Source: Parabacteroides sp. ZJ-118 | GTDB taxonomy: Bacteria; Bacteroidota; Bacteroidia; Bacteroidales; Tannerellaceae | Assembly (NCBI RefSeq): GCF_011038785.1 | Contig: NZ_JAAKDT010000021.1 | Location: 1-49,763, forward strand | Direction: 5' to 3' | Length of the DNA: 49,763 bases | Part shown: positions 35,615 to 44,077 of the stretch, piece by piece | Numbering within the stretch: position 1 is the first letter of the stretch | Layout: every line of letters begins with the position of its first letter | Made by a program: the position numbers and the translations under genes | Notes under the pieces: generated by a model | The model's input: only the letters and a program-made list of their open reading frames with translations | Database searches by the model: none | Told to the model about the DNA's origin: nothing

Positions 35615-36562
35615 ATACATGTCATCGAAATTCGAATGCTGCCCGTTCATCTTCCGGGCCTCCTCGCCTTCCGGATTCAGTTCCAGAGATTTCTTCAGAT
35701 CCTCGAACGCACCGGCCTTATCACCTTTCAGATTCTTGGCTCGCCCACGCTCGCTATAAGCCTTGGCAAAAGACGGATTCGTCTCGATCGCCTCATCAAA
35801 GAAAGCGATCGCCTCGTCATATTTCTTTTGTTCGATCAATAACTGACCGGACAAGATACAAGCGTCCTCATTAAACGGATTTAGATCCAGGGCCTGCTGG
35901 AAATCAGAATTCGCGGCATCGATATTTCCTAAAGCCAGATGAATACGTCCTCTTAGCAGGTAAGAACTTTCCTCCTCCGGCACGATCTCGACCGCTTTTT
36001 TCACATCGGGCAGCGCCTCTTTAGCTTGTCCCATTCCTAAAAGAATCTCCGCACGTGACAAATAAGCATCGGCGAAATCCTCCTTCAAGGTGATCGACCT
36101 CGTCAGGTCGGCGATAGCGCCAAATAGGTCATTCGTCGCTTTCTTCGCTTTTGCCATCATGAAATAAGCGACATGATTAGAGGGTTCTAGTTCAATCACG
36201 TGCAAACAATCCGTTATGACCTCCGCGTCCTTATCCAACATAAACAATAAGTTGACCCGCGTCAAGCGGGTAGCGATATGATCCGGCTCCATCTCAACCA
36301 TCCGGTTCAACACCTCTTCGGCTTTCCCCAGCTCGTTCGCCATCGTATAAGCGGAGACGAGATAGCTCATCGTCTCAAAATCCTCTTGTATATTCAGCGA
36401 CTCCGTAAAGCATTTGATCGCATAGGCGAGTTTTCCCATCTTTTGGGCACGTATACCGTCGTATTTCAAGATATCAAAGTTCTTCAACTCATTCTTCGCC
36501 CTATCCTCCGTCGCCTCGGCCGGTTTGGAAGAAGAGAATAAAGATGTAAAGAAATTTCCCAT
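35597..36562 (-). CDS. TPR-repeat protein
   Basis: The 321-residue protein consists almost wholly of tetratricopeptide repeats, about seven, from residue 35 to 300. Examples are AKKATNDLFGAIADLTRSITL, AYLSRAEILLGMGQAKEALP, GQLLIEQKKYDEAIAFFDEA and AYSERGRAKNLKGDKAGAFE. TPR arrays are protein-protein docking scaffolds. There is no signal peptide; the N-terminus (MGNFFTSLFSSSKPAEA) has an exposed Gly2 but no clear membrane segment. It stands alone between rpmH and a gene-poor stretch, so context gives no partner. The specific function is unknown. Confidence 0.85.
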   Translation of the reverse strand: MGNFFTSLFSSSKPAEATEDRAKNELKNFDILKYDGIRAQKMGKLAYAIKCFTESLNIQEDFETMSYLVSAYTMANELGKAEEVLNRMVEMEPDHIATRLTRVNLLFMLDKDAEVITDCLHVIELEPSNHVAYFMMAKAKKATNDLFGAIADLTRSITLKEDFADAYLSRAEILLGMGQAKEALPDVKKAVEIVPEEESSYLLRGRIHLALGNIDAANSDFQQALDLNPFNEDACILSGQLLIEQKKYDEAIAFFDEAIETNPSFAKAYSERGRAKNLKGDKAGAFEDLKKSLELNPEGEEARKMNGQHSNFDDMYKGGIF

Positions 36563-36725
36563 AGTCTTATACCTTAAGGCAGATTATAATTCCTTAATTC
36601 CGCAATATTTCAATTAGAGTTTCTTATAAGTTCCTGAACAACATTCTGTTGCCTAGAATTTTGCCATGTCAGGGAGACCACTTAACTTAGTGTTGTGGAA
36701 AAAACCCAAATAACCCTTGACTGGC

Positions 36726-36956
36726 ATGGCGAAAGTAGTAATAAAATCAGAGAAACTCACACCTTTCGGTGGAATATTTTCAGTTATGGAGCATTTTGAT
36801 GCTCTTTTGTCAAAGACGTTGCTCAATGCCCTGTTGTCGACAGGCGGTTTGCGGGCGGGTGGAAGAAGGAGGAAAATAGAGGTACGTAAAGATGCGCCCT
36901 TTGCACCCTGCCCTCCCCACTTTTTTTTCATTGAGATACGACCGGAAAACCATTGA
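36726..36956 (+). pseudogene. Remnant of an IS1380-type transposase gene
   Basis: From the ATG at 36726 the frame begins MAKVVIKSEKLTPFGGIF and continues VMEHFDALLSK. This closely resembles the N-terminus I remember for Bacteroides IS1380-family transposases of about 430 residues. Here the frame then runs into NALLSTGGLRAGG, possibly a joined later segment, and an unrelated basic and hydrophobic tail, stopping after only 77 codons. No DDE catalytic core is present, and I could not find matching terminal inverted repeats. It is best read as a decayed, internally deleted insertion in the 657-nt stretch without intact genes between 36563 and 37219. Confidence 0.5.
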
Positions 36957-36962
36957 GATACG
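36929..36962. repeat. Direct repeat CATTGAGATACG x2
   Basis: The 12-mer occurs at 36929-36940 and 36951-36962 with a 10-nt gap (22-nt period, about two helix turns), just after the transposase remnant. A third partial copy may be TCAATGAA near 36973, inverted. It may be an IS end structure or a binding-site pair. Confidence 0.5.
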
Positions 36963-37137
36963 GTGCCAAGTCAATGAAACGCGAGACGGATTCCCTAGTA
37001 TCTTGTGCCGCCAGTCAAAAGCCGTTTAACAGCATCTATCCATCCTTTTTCTAACAAACATCCACAAAAGGACGATTTCCGCTTATTTATTTTCATTTTT
37101 TTAATTAAAATGTAACAGATCGTTTTCCCGCATTTTA

Positions 37138-37145
37138 TAATTTCG
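37138..37145 (+). promoter_or_regulatory. Candidate -7 box for oadG-oadA-oadB
   Basis: TAATTTCG (TAnnTTCG variant) lies about 75 nt before the oadG ATG. It is preceded by A/T-rich DNA but without a clear TTTG at 19-21 bp. Weak to moderate. Confidence 0.35.
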
Positions 37146-37219
37146 CGGTTGTTTTTAATTTGGCTGAAAGTTGCTCAATCTTTAGTAGAAACCTTTTAAG
37201 CTATCCACAAATATAGAAT

Positions 37220-37516
37220 ATGGAGAATATAGAAACAGGACTTTTGTTAATGGGAGTTGGGATGACCACCGTATTTGCTATCCTTTTGATCGTTATCAAT
37301 CTGGGAAAAGGACTTATCGTTTTGGTGAATAAATACGCACCGGAAGAGATCCTAGCGAAGAAGCCGGTAGCGGCATCCACTCGGGTACAAACGGGCATTT
37401 CAACGCAAACTACCGCAATCGGCAGCCTTTCCGGACAGGAGACTGCCGCCATCGTATCGGCAATCAGCGCCGTGACCCGCGGACGGGGGAAAGTTATCAA
37501 AATTGAGAAAGTATAA
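37220..37516 (+). CDS. oadG: Sodium-pump decarboxylase gamma subunit (OadG family)
   Basis: The 98-residue protein has a single N-terminal membrane helix (about 6-28, TGLLLMGVGMTTVFAILLIVINL) and a cytoplasmic tail with an Ala/Thr-rich linker, as in OadG/LiuG-type gamma subunits. The gamma subunit tethers the carboxyltransferase alpha subunit to the membrane beta subunit. It opens the oadG-oadA-oadB operon, 18 nt before oadA. The call rests on size, topology and neighbours, since this family is poorly conserved. Confidence 0.8.
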   Translation: MENIETGLLLMGVGMTTVFAILLIVINLGKGLIVLVNKYAPEEILAKKPVAASTRVQTGISTQTTAIGSLSGQETAAIVSAISAVTRGRGKVIKIEKV

Positions 37517-37534
37517 ATAAGACATATTAACATC

Positions 37535-39430
37535 ATGAGAAGAGAAATCAAATTCAGTTTGGTCTTCCGAGACATGTGGCAATCTGCCGGAAAGTATGTC
37601 CCGACCGTAGACCAACTAACCAGAGTCGCTCCGGCAATTATCGAAATGGGCTGTTTCGCCCGGGTGGAAACGAATGGCGGAGGATTTGAACAAGTCAACT
37701 TATTATTCGGCGAGAATCCCAATAAAGCGGTCCGGGAATGGACGAAGCCATTCCATGCGGCAGGTATCCAGACGCATATGTTAGACCGTGCGTTGAACGG
37801 ACTTCGCATGAGCCCGGTGCCCGATGACGTACGCCGGCTATTTTACAAGGTAAAGAAAGCGCAAGGAACGGATATCGCCCGCACGTTCTGCGGTTTGAAC
37901 GACGTGCGGAACATCGCCCCGTCTATTAAGTATGCGAAAGAGGCCGGTATGATCTCACAGTGCTCCTTGTGTATCACGCATTCTCCGGTACATACGGTTG
38001 CGTATTATACAAAAATGGCCTTCGAGTTGATCGAGCTCGGAGCGGATGAGATTTGTATCAAGGATATGGCCGGTATCGGACGTCCGTACACATTGGGTCG
38101 TATCGTAGCCAATATCAAGGAAAAGTATCCGGAGATTCCTATCCAATATCATAGCCACGCAGGTCCCGGCTTTAGCGTGGCTTCCATCATGGAGGTTTGC
38201 GATGCGGGCTGCGACTATATCGACGTAGGTATGGAGCCGCTTTCTTGGGGTACAGGCCATGCGGACTTGCTAACCGTACAGGCCATGTTGAAAGATGCCG
38301 GTTATAAGGTGCCTGAGATCAACATGACGGCTTATATGAAGGTTCGTGCCTTGATTCAAGAATTCATGGATGATTTTTTGGGATTGTATATCAGCCCGAA
38401 GAACCGGTTAATGAATTCCTTGCTGATCGGGCCGGGACTTCCGGGCGGTATGATGGGTAGCTTGATGGCGGACCTTGAGAAGAACCTAGAGACGATCAAC
38501 AAGAGCAATATCAAGAACAACAAACCCCTGATGTCTCAAGACCAGTTGTTGATCAAATTGTTCGACGAGGTCGCTTACGTATGGCCGCGCGTCGGTTATC
38601 CTCCATTGGTAACACCATTCAGCCAATACGTGAAGAACCTAGCCTTGATGAACGTCATGCAGATGGAGAAGGGGAAAGCCCGCTGGAGCATGATCGCCGA
38701 TGATATCTGGGATATGATCCTTGGAAAAGCCGGACGACTCCCGGGTCCGTTGGCTCCCGAGATTATCGAGAAGGCGCAAGCCGAGGGACGTAAGTTCTTC
38801 GAGGGTAATCCTCAAAACAATTACCCGGACGCGTTGGATAAGTATCGCAGGTTGATGAACGAGAAACAATGGGAAGTTGGCGAGGACGAGGAAGAGCTCT
38901 TCGAATACGCTATGCACCCCGCTCAATACGAGGCCTATCGCTCCGGAAAGGCCAAGGTCGAGTTTAAGGTAGACGTAGCAAAACGTAAGGCTGAGAAAGC
39001 GAACGCAGGTAAACCGGTGACACCCGCCGCTACATTGGCGATGCCAACGACTCCGCAAGTCATGACCGTAGATGTAAACGGACAGGCCTACCGCGTGACC
39101 GTCGCTTTCGGTGATACCAACAGCGCGGCTCCGGAAGCCAAACCGACGGCGGCCCTCGCCCCGAAAGCCCCGGAGGCGGCAAACGTTCCCGCAGGTGCGG
39201 GAAAAGAGGTGCTTTCTCCGCTAGAAGGTAAATTCTTCCTGGTAAAGAATGCTTCCGATACCCCGGTGAAGGTGGGCGACGTAGTGAAAGAAGGAGATAT
39301 CCTTTGCTATGTGGAGGCCATGAAGACATACAATGCCGTACGTGCGGAGTTCGGGGGAACGATCACGGCGATCTGCCTGTCTTCCGGCGATGCCGTATCT
39401 GAGGATGATGTATTAATGACGATTCAGTAA
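37535..39430 (+). CDS. oadA: Biotin-dependent decarboxylase alpha subunit (OadA-like carboxyltransferase plus biotin carrier)
   Basis: The 631-residue protein has a DRE-TIM-like carboxyltransferase barrel (about 1-290), a PYC/OADA conserved domain (about 310-480), an Ala/Pro linker, and a biotinyl domain with EAMKT (biotin Lys597) near the end. Metal-binding HSHAGPG and catalytic-lysine region CIKDMAGIGRPY are present. The start is unusual: canonical OadA has DTTLRDAHQS near the N-terminus, whereas this one reads FSLVFRDMWQSAGKYV, and the loop around ETNGGGFEQVNLLFG also differs. Oxaloacetate is the default substrate from context, but another carboxylated acid is possible. It overlaps oadB by one base (TAATG). 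Confidence 0.88.
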   Translation: MRREIKFSLVFRDMWQSAGKYVPTVDQLTRVAPAIIEMGCFARVETNGGGFEQVNLLFGENPNKAVREWTKPFHAAGIQTHMLDRALNGLRMSPVPDDVRRLFYKVKKAQGTDIARTFCGLNDVRNIAPSIKYAKEAGMISQCSLCITHSPVHTVAYYTKMAFELIELGADEICIKDMAGIGRPYTLGRIVANIKEKYPEIPIQYHSHAGPGFSVASIMEVCDAGCDYIDVGMEPLSWGTGHADLLTVQAMLKDAGYKVPEINMTAYMKVRALIQEFMDDFLGLYISPKNRLMNSLLIGPGLPGGMMGSLMADLEKNLETINKSNIKNNKPLMSQDQLLIKLFDEVAYVWPRVGYPPLVTPFSQYVKNLALMNVMQMEKGKARWSMIADDIWDMILGKAGRLPGPLAPEIIEKAQAEGRKFFEGNPQNNYPDALDKYRRLMNEKQWEVGEDEEELFEYAMHPAQYEAYRSGKAKVEFKVDVAKRKAEKANAGKPVTPAATLAMPTTPQVMTVDVNGQAYRVTVAFGDTNSAAPEAKPTAALAPKAPEAANVPAGAGKEVLSPLEGKFFLVKNASDTPVKVGDVVKEGDILCYVEAMKTYNAVRAEFGGTITAICLSSGDAVSEDDVLMTIQ

Positions 39431-40665
39431 TGAACGAGATATTTCAAAACTTATATGAGATGACTGCGTTCAGCAATATCATTGCTGAACCGCAGTTCTT
39501 GATCATGTATGCCATAGCGTTCGTATTGCTCTACCTCGGCATCAAGAAACAATATGAGCCGCTATTGCTCGTGCCTATCGCGTTCGGCGTATTGCTCGCC
39601 AATTTCCCCGGAGGCGATATGGGAGTGATTCAAGCGGATGAGAATGGATTGGTCAATGTACACGGTGTAATGAGGAACATCTGGGAGATGCCGTTGCATG
39701 ATATCGCCCACGAACTTGGCTTGATGAACTTCATCTATTATATGTTGATCAAGACGGGTTTCTTGCCGCCGATTATCTTCATGGGTGTCGGCGCATTGAC
39801 CGACTTCGGCCCGATGCTCCGCAACCTTCGCCTATCCATTTTCGGCGCTGCGGCTCAACTGGGAATCTTCACGGTACTTTTGGTAGCGATCTTGATGGGA
39901 TTCACGCCGAAAGAAGCCGGATCTCTTGGAATCATCGGAGGTGCAGATGGCCCGACGGCTATCTTCACGACCATTAAGTTGGCGCCCCATTTATTAGGGC
40001 CGATCGCTATCGCGGCTTATTCTTACATGGCTTTAGTTCCAGTTATCATTCCTTTGGTAGTTAAACTATTGTGCACGAAGGAAGAGTTACGGATCAACAT
40101 GAAAGAGCAAGAGAAGAAATTTCCTTCCGGCACGGAGATCAAGAACTTGCGTGTATTGAAGATCATATTCCCGATCGTGGTAACCACGGTAGTCGCCTTA
40201 TTCGTCCCCAGCTCAGTTCCATTGATCGGTATGCTGATGTTCGGTAACTTAATAAAGGAGATCGGGACAAATACGTTCCGCCTGTTCGACGCGGCTTCCA
40301 ACAGCATCATGAACGCTGCAACGATCTTCCTTGGATTGTCTGTCGGAGCTACCATGACATCGGAGGCGTTCTTGAACCTGACAACGATCGGTATCGTAAT
40401 CGGAGGTTTCTTGGCATTCGCTTTGTCCATCGCCGGGGGTATCTTCTTCGTTAAGATATTCAATTTGTTCACGAAGAAGAAAATCAATCCGCTTATCGGA
40501 GCCACGGGTTTAAGCGCCGTGCCAATGGCCTCTCGTGTGGCGAATGAGATCGCGTTGCGATATGATCCGAAGAACCATGTCTTGCAATATTGTATGGCTA
40601 GTAATATCTCGGGGGTGATCGGCTCGGCAGTAGCTGCCGGTGTGTTGATTTCCTTCCTGGGATAA
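39430..40665 (+). CDS. oadB: Sodium ion-translocating decarboxylase beta subunit
   Basis: OadB is the membrane subunit that releases CO2 from carboxybiotin and pumps Na+ outward. The 411-residue protein has the family's hydrophobic segments and the hallmark GIIGGADGPTAIFTTIKLAP, whose aspartate is essential for Na+ binding in characterised enzymes. Further conserved parts are GALTDFGPMLRNLRL, FLGLSVGATMTSEAFL and PLIGATGLSAVPMASRVAN. With oadG and oadA it makes a complete three-subunit pump that turns decarboxylation energy into a sodium gradient, useful in an anaerobe making succinate and propionate. Confidence 0.95.
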   Translation: MNEIFQNLYEMTAFSNIIAEPQFLIMYAIAFVLLYLGIKKQYEPLLLVPIAFGVLLANFPGGDMGVIQADENGLVNVHGVMRNIWEMPLHDIAHELGLMNFIYYMLIKTGFLPPIIFMGVGALTDFGPMLRNLRLSIFGAAAQLGIFTVLLVAILMGFTPKEAGSLGIIGGADGPTAIFTTIKLAPHLLGPIAIAAYSYMALVPVIIPLVVKLLCTKEELRINMKEQEKKFPSGTEIKNLRVLKIIFPIVVTTVVALFVPSSVPLIGMLMFGNLIKEIGTNTFRLFDAASNSIMNAATIFLGLSVGATMTSEAFLNLTTIGIVIGGFLAFALSIAGGIFFVKIFNLFTKKKINPLIGATGLSAVPMASRVANEIALRYDPKNHVLQYCMASNISGVIGSAVAAGVLISFLG

Positions 40666-40695
40666 ATAAGATTAAATAGTATGAGTAGATCCCGG

Positions 40696-40726
40696 GAGAC
40701 GGGGCATGCCCCGTCTCAACAACCGG
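40696..40726 (+). repeat. REP-like palindrome B downstream of oadB
   Basis: 40696-40717 is a perfect 22-bp palindrome with arms GAGACGGGGCA/TGCCCCGTCTC, followed by AACAACCGG. It starts 30 nt after the oadB stop. It shares the outer GAGACG/CGTCTC core and right-hand CAACCGG tail with elements A, C and D. Confidence 0.7.
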
Positions 40727-40829
40727 AATCAAGAAAAATAGACCAGCCTTAACATCTATTAGTATCCAAAATAACTTTTTAGATAAATAATTCCCCTGAA
40801 ATGCTGTAATCCAAAAATATTTAGTTTAA

Positions 40830-40859
40830 TTTGTGACTTGATATAGGGATGTATTTATC
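40830..40859 (+). promoter_or_regulatory. Weak promoter candidate for the DUF349 gene
   Basis: TTTG (40830-40833) is followed after 18 nt by TATTTATC, which deviates from TAnnTTTG at two positions. It is placed about 22 nt before the ATG at 40882. Confidence 0.3.
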
Positions 40860-40881
40860 CTTTCCTTAAAAGCGATTGTAT

Positions 40882-42738
40882 ATGAAGGACACTCTTGAGA
40901 CTAATTTGCCGGAAGAAGCCGGGAAATTGGAAGAAACTAAAAAACCGGTTGAGATGCCGGAAATCGATGCTACCGCAGACGTTGAAGAAGCCAACGGCAC
41001 GGCGGAGGCTGGTGCTGCTATTGCCGCAGGTAAATTAACCAAAGAAGAAATTCTCGCTAAGTTAACCGAACTTGTTGAGACTTCCGTAGAGACTTCCCGT
41101 GGAGAAGTAGAGGCTTTGAAACAGGCTTACTACAAGATTTGTCGTAGCGAGGTGGAAGAACTTAAGAAAAAATTCGTCGCTGATGGTGGCGAAGAAAAGG
41201 ATTTTACAGCCCCCGCTGACGAAACCGAGAACAAGATCAAGGATTTGCTCACCTCTTATAAAGAGAAAAGAGCCGCTATCCTCGCCGAGGAAGAGCGTGT
41301 TAAGGCCGCTAACTACGCGTTGAAATTGCAGTTGATCGACCAATTGAAAGAGCTTTGCGAAAGCCAAGATGATTTCAATAAGTTATACAACTCCTTCAAG
41401 GACATCCAACAAAGATGGAAAGAGGTGAAAGCCGTTCCTCAAGAGCACGTGAATGAGCTTTGGAAGAATTATCAGATCTACACCGAGAAATTCTACGATA
41501 TTATCAAGATAAATAATCAGTTCCGCGATTACGACTTCAAGAAAAATCTGGAATTGAAGACCGCTTTGTGCGAAACCGTAGAGAAACTAGGTAACGAGCC
41601 GGATGTTATCTCCGCATTCCACCAGCTTCAGAAACTGCATCAGCAATGGCGTGAGATCGGGCCGGTAGCGAAGGAGTTACGTGAGGATTTATGGGCTCGC
41701 TTCAAAGCAGCCTCGACCGTGATCAACAAGCGTCACCAGGAGCACTTCGAGAAACTGAAGGCGAAAGAGCAGGAGAATCTGGATGCGAAGACTGTGATTT
41801 GCGAACAAATCGAGGCGATCGATTTCAGCGTACTGAAATCGTTTAAGGACTGGGAAGAAAAAAACAAGGAGGTAATCGGCTTGCAAGAGAAATGGAAGAC
41901 GATTGGTTTCGCTCCGAAAAAACATAATGTAAAGATATTCGAACGTTTCCGTGCCGCTTGCGATGTCTACTTCGAGAAGAAGAGCGAGTTCTACAAGACG
42001 ATCAAGAGCGATATGGAGAAAAACCTGGACGCTAAGCGTGCGTTATGCGAGAAAGCCGAGGCCTTGAAGGATAGTACGGACTGGAAAGATACGACAGATA
42101 AGATGGTCGCATTGCAGAAAGAATGGAAGACGATCGGACCGGTAGCCCGTAAGCATTCCGACGCTGTCTGGAAACGTTTTATCTCGGCTTGTGATTATTT
42201 CTTCGAGCAAAAGAATAAGAACGTTGTTTCCCAAAAGAGCATAGAGCAGACCAACTTAGCCGCAAAGAAAGAGCTGATCGCCAAGATCAAGGGCATGGAC
42301 GAGAGCCTTGAGCATGATGAGGCTATCGCGACCTTGAAGTCTTATATGGCGGAATGGAATACGATCGGTTTCGTACCGTTCAAGGAGAAAGATAAGATCT
42401 ACAAGGAATATCACGAGGCGGTTGACCAACAATTCGATCGTTTGAAGGTAGACCAAAACGATCGCAAGATGCAGTCGTTCCGCAACAATCTAAACGAGAT
42501 GACCAACGGCGAAAGAGGTAAAGGCCGTTTGTTCAGCGAACGTGATAAGTTGATGCGTATGTACGAGCGCATGAAGAACGAGCTTCAGACTTACGAGAAC
42601 AACATCGGCTTCTTAAGCGTTTCCTCGAAAGGCGGCGGCGGCTTACTGAAAGAGATGGAACGTAAGATCGAGAAACTGAAAGAGGATATGGCTCTAACGA
42701 TCAAGAAGATCGATGCCATCGACGAGAATCTGGAATAA
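40882..42738 (+). CDS. DUF349 repeat protein
   Basis: The start is the ATG at 40882 (618 residues) rather than the TTG at 40876. After an acidic, low-complexity N-terminus (about 1-50) and a helical region come five DUF349 units. Each is marked by a tryptophan and a hydrophobic pattern: WKEVKAVPQEHVNELWKNYQ, WREIGPVAKELREDLWARFK, WKTIGFAPKKHNVKIFERFR, WKTIGPVARKHSDAVWKRFI and WNTIGFVPFKEKDKIYKEYH. The C-terminus is a long charged coiled coil (LLKEMERKIEKLKEDMALTIKK). Highly charged and without a signal peptide, it is cytoplasmic. The family's molecular role is not established. It is monocistronic with a good terminator. Confidence 0.92.
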   Translation: MKDTLETNLPEEAGKLEETKKPVEMPEIDATADVEEANGTAEAGAAIAAGKLTKEEILAKLTELVETSVETSRGEVEALKQAYYKICRSEVEELKKKFVADGGEEKDFTAPADETENKIKDLLTSYKEKRAAILAEEERVKAANYALKLQLIDQLKELCESQDDFNKLYNSFKDIQQRWKEVKAVPQEHVNELWKNYQIYTEKFYDIIKINNQFRDYDFKKNLELKTALCETVEKLGNEPDVISAFHQLQKLHQQWREIGPVAKELREDLWARFKAASTVINKRHQEHFEKLKAKEQENLDAKTVICEQIEAIDFSVLKSFKDWEEKNKEVIGLQEKWKTIGFAPKKHNVKIFERFRAACDVYFEKKSEFYKTIKSDMEKNLDAKRALCEKAEALKDSTDWKDTTDKMVALQKEWKTIGPVARKHSDAVWKRFISACDYFFEQKNKNVVSQKSIEQTNLAAKKELIAKIKGMDESLEHDEAIATLKSYMAEWNTIGFVPFKEKDKIYKEYHEAVDQQFDRLKVDQNDRKMQSFRNNLNEMTNGERGKGRLFSERDKLMRMYERMKNELQTYENNIGFLSVSSKGGGGLLKEMERKIEKLKEDMALTIKKIDAIDENLE

Positions 42739-42758
42739 CAATCCCATAAACCCGAGCG

Positions 42759-42794
42759 AAGCCGTCCCTTAAAAAGACGGCTTTGTTGTTTTTA
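42759..42794 (+). terminator. Terminator of the DUF349 gene
   Basis: AAGCCGTC (42759-42766) pairs with GACGGCTT (42776-42783) around a 9-nt loop, followed by TGTTGTTTTT. It starts 20 nt after the stop and ends just before the next gene. Confidence 0.8.
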
Positions 42795-42801
42795 CGCTTT
42801 T

Positions 42802-44010
42802 ATGTCACGGATACATTATTTCAATCCCGGCCACGAGACGGCCGTACTTTTAGGGACACAGAACTACACGGCGCCGACAAATGTCCGTAAAATGCAACAA
42901 GACTTGGCGCTGCTGCCAGTTTGGTATGCGGAAGAGGATGCTTTTGTCTATCTGGAAGATCGTAAAGCAGCCCCTCCGTTTCTTGCCCATTTGCCCAAAG
43001 ACCTGCACCCTGCTCCTATACCCGTAACAAAAGCGATGCTGGCGAAAAACGCGCCTTATCTCGCTCCTATGGATGCGGTTCCGTGGGGACTTTCCCCGCA
43101 TAGTCTCCACCTATTCGAGCGGTTGAGGGACAAGACAAAAGTCCAGCTATCCGTCCCGGCTTGGAAGGAGGATTATTTTCGCCTTACCGGCAGGCAGACG
43201 GCGGCAGAATGTCTGGAAAAGATACAGACGCTCCTGCCCGATCTCTCTATTCCGGGAGCGCCTCGTTTCTGTACGAAAATCCGGGAGGTGGAGAGATACA
43301 TGCTCTTATGCGACACTCCCTTCGTATTAAAAACGCCCTATTCCTCTTCCGGACGGGGACTGCTATGGGTAGAGAAACGAAAACTGGATACAAAGACGAA
43401 GAACTGGATAGAGGGCGCATTCAACAAACAAGGAATGATCAGCATCGAAAGCGGATTAGACAAAGTACAGGATTTCGCCATGGAATTTTATTCCGACGGG
43501 CAAGGTAATGTCCGTTACGAGGGATTATCCGTTTTCAATACCGAGGAGCGAGGTTCCTATACAGGTAATATCCTGGAGGAACAATTCGCCATGCTCTCTC
43601 GCATCACCCGATTCACGGGCGAAGAAACCTATTCCCGCATCCAAGAGGCGGTACGTATCGTATTGCAAGAAGCCTACGGATCTACCTACGCAGGTTGTAT
43701 CGGTGTGGATATGCTGGTCTATAGACAAAAAGACGGATCTTTCGCTATTCATCCTTGCATTGAGATCAATATGCGGTATACGATGGGAATGGTCGCTTTA
43801 CGTCTATTCCAGCACTATGTGGTGCCCGGAGCTATTGGCGATTACCGGGTTTCCTACGAGAAGGAAGCCGGGAAGGCTCTCGATAAACACCGCTTCATGT
43901 CAGAGGCTTATCCACCTCGCCTTGTCAATGGAAAGATTCAAGAAGGTTACCTCTCGCTATGTCCCGTCACAAAAGAGACACATTATCGAGCCTATTTATT
44001 GTTCATGTGA
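42802..44010 (+). CDS. ATP-grasp-like protein of unknown substrate
   Basis: The 402-residue product starts MSRIHYFNPGHETAVLLGTQ and lacks a signal peptide. Its second half has ATP-grasp features: FVLKTPYSSSGRGLLW (Lys plus glycine/serine-rich ATP loop, near 173-188), then GCIGVDMLVYRQKDGSFAIHPCIEINMRYTMG, where Glu and Asn in EINMR are the usual Mg2+ ligands. Such enzymes make amide or ester bonds through acyl-phosphates. The N-terminal half contains FNPGHE and ALLPVWYAEEDAFVYL, with no family I recognise. Only a terminator separates it from the DUF349 gene upstream, and it is followed by an esterase gene with its own promoter. Substrate unknown. Confidence 0.75.
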   Translation: MSRIHYFNPGHETAVLLGTQNYTAPTNVRKMQQDLALLPVWYAEEDAFVYLEDRKAAPPFLAHLPKDLHPAPIPVTKAMLAKNAPYLAPMDAVPWGLSPHSLHLFERLRDKTKVQLSVPAWKEDYFRLTGRQTAAECLEKIQTLLPDLSIPGAPRFCTKIREVERYMLLCDTPFVLKTPYSSSGRGLLWVEKRKLDTKTKNWIEGAFNKQGMISIESGLDKVQDFAMEFYSDGQGNVRYEGLSVFNTEERGSYTGNILEEQFAMLSRITRFTGEETYSRIQEAVRIVLQEAYGSTYAGCIGVDMLVYRQKDGSFAIHPCIEINMRYTMGMVALRLFQHYVVPGAIGDYRVSYEKEAGKALDKHRFMSEAYPPRLVNGKIQEGYLSLCPVTKETHYRAYLLFM

Positions 44011-44030
44011 CAAATTATTCATTATATTTG
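43998..44030 (+). promoter_or_regulatory. Promoter of the esterase gene
   Basis: ATTG (43998-44001) is followed after 21 nt by TATATTTG (44023-44030), an exact TAnnTTTG. The -33 part overlaps the end of the ATP-grasp gene. The leader is about 40 nt. Confidence 0.6.
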
Positions 44031-44077
44031 CGATAATCTTTGGAGCCTAGTATAATACCATTAATAAATTTATCATT

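Noticed and set aside
36653-36931. 92-codon minus-strand frame in the gene-free stretch
   Set aside because: It overlaps the plus-strand transposase remnant, whose N-terminus is recognisable; the minus frame has no motif.
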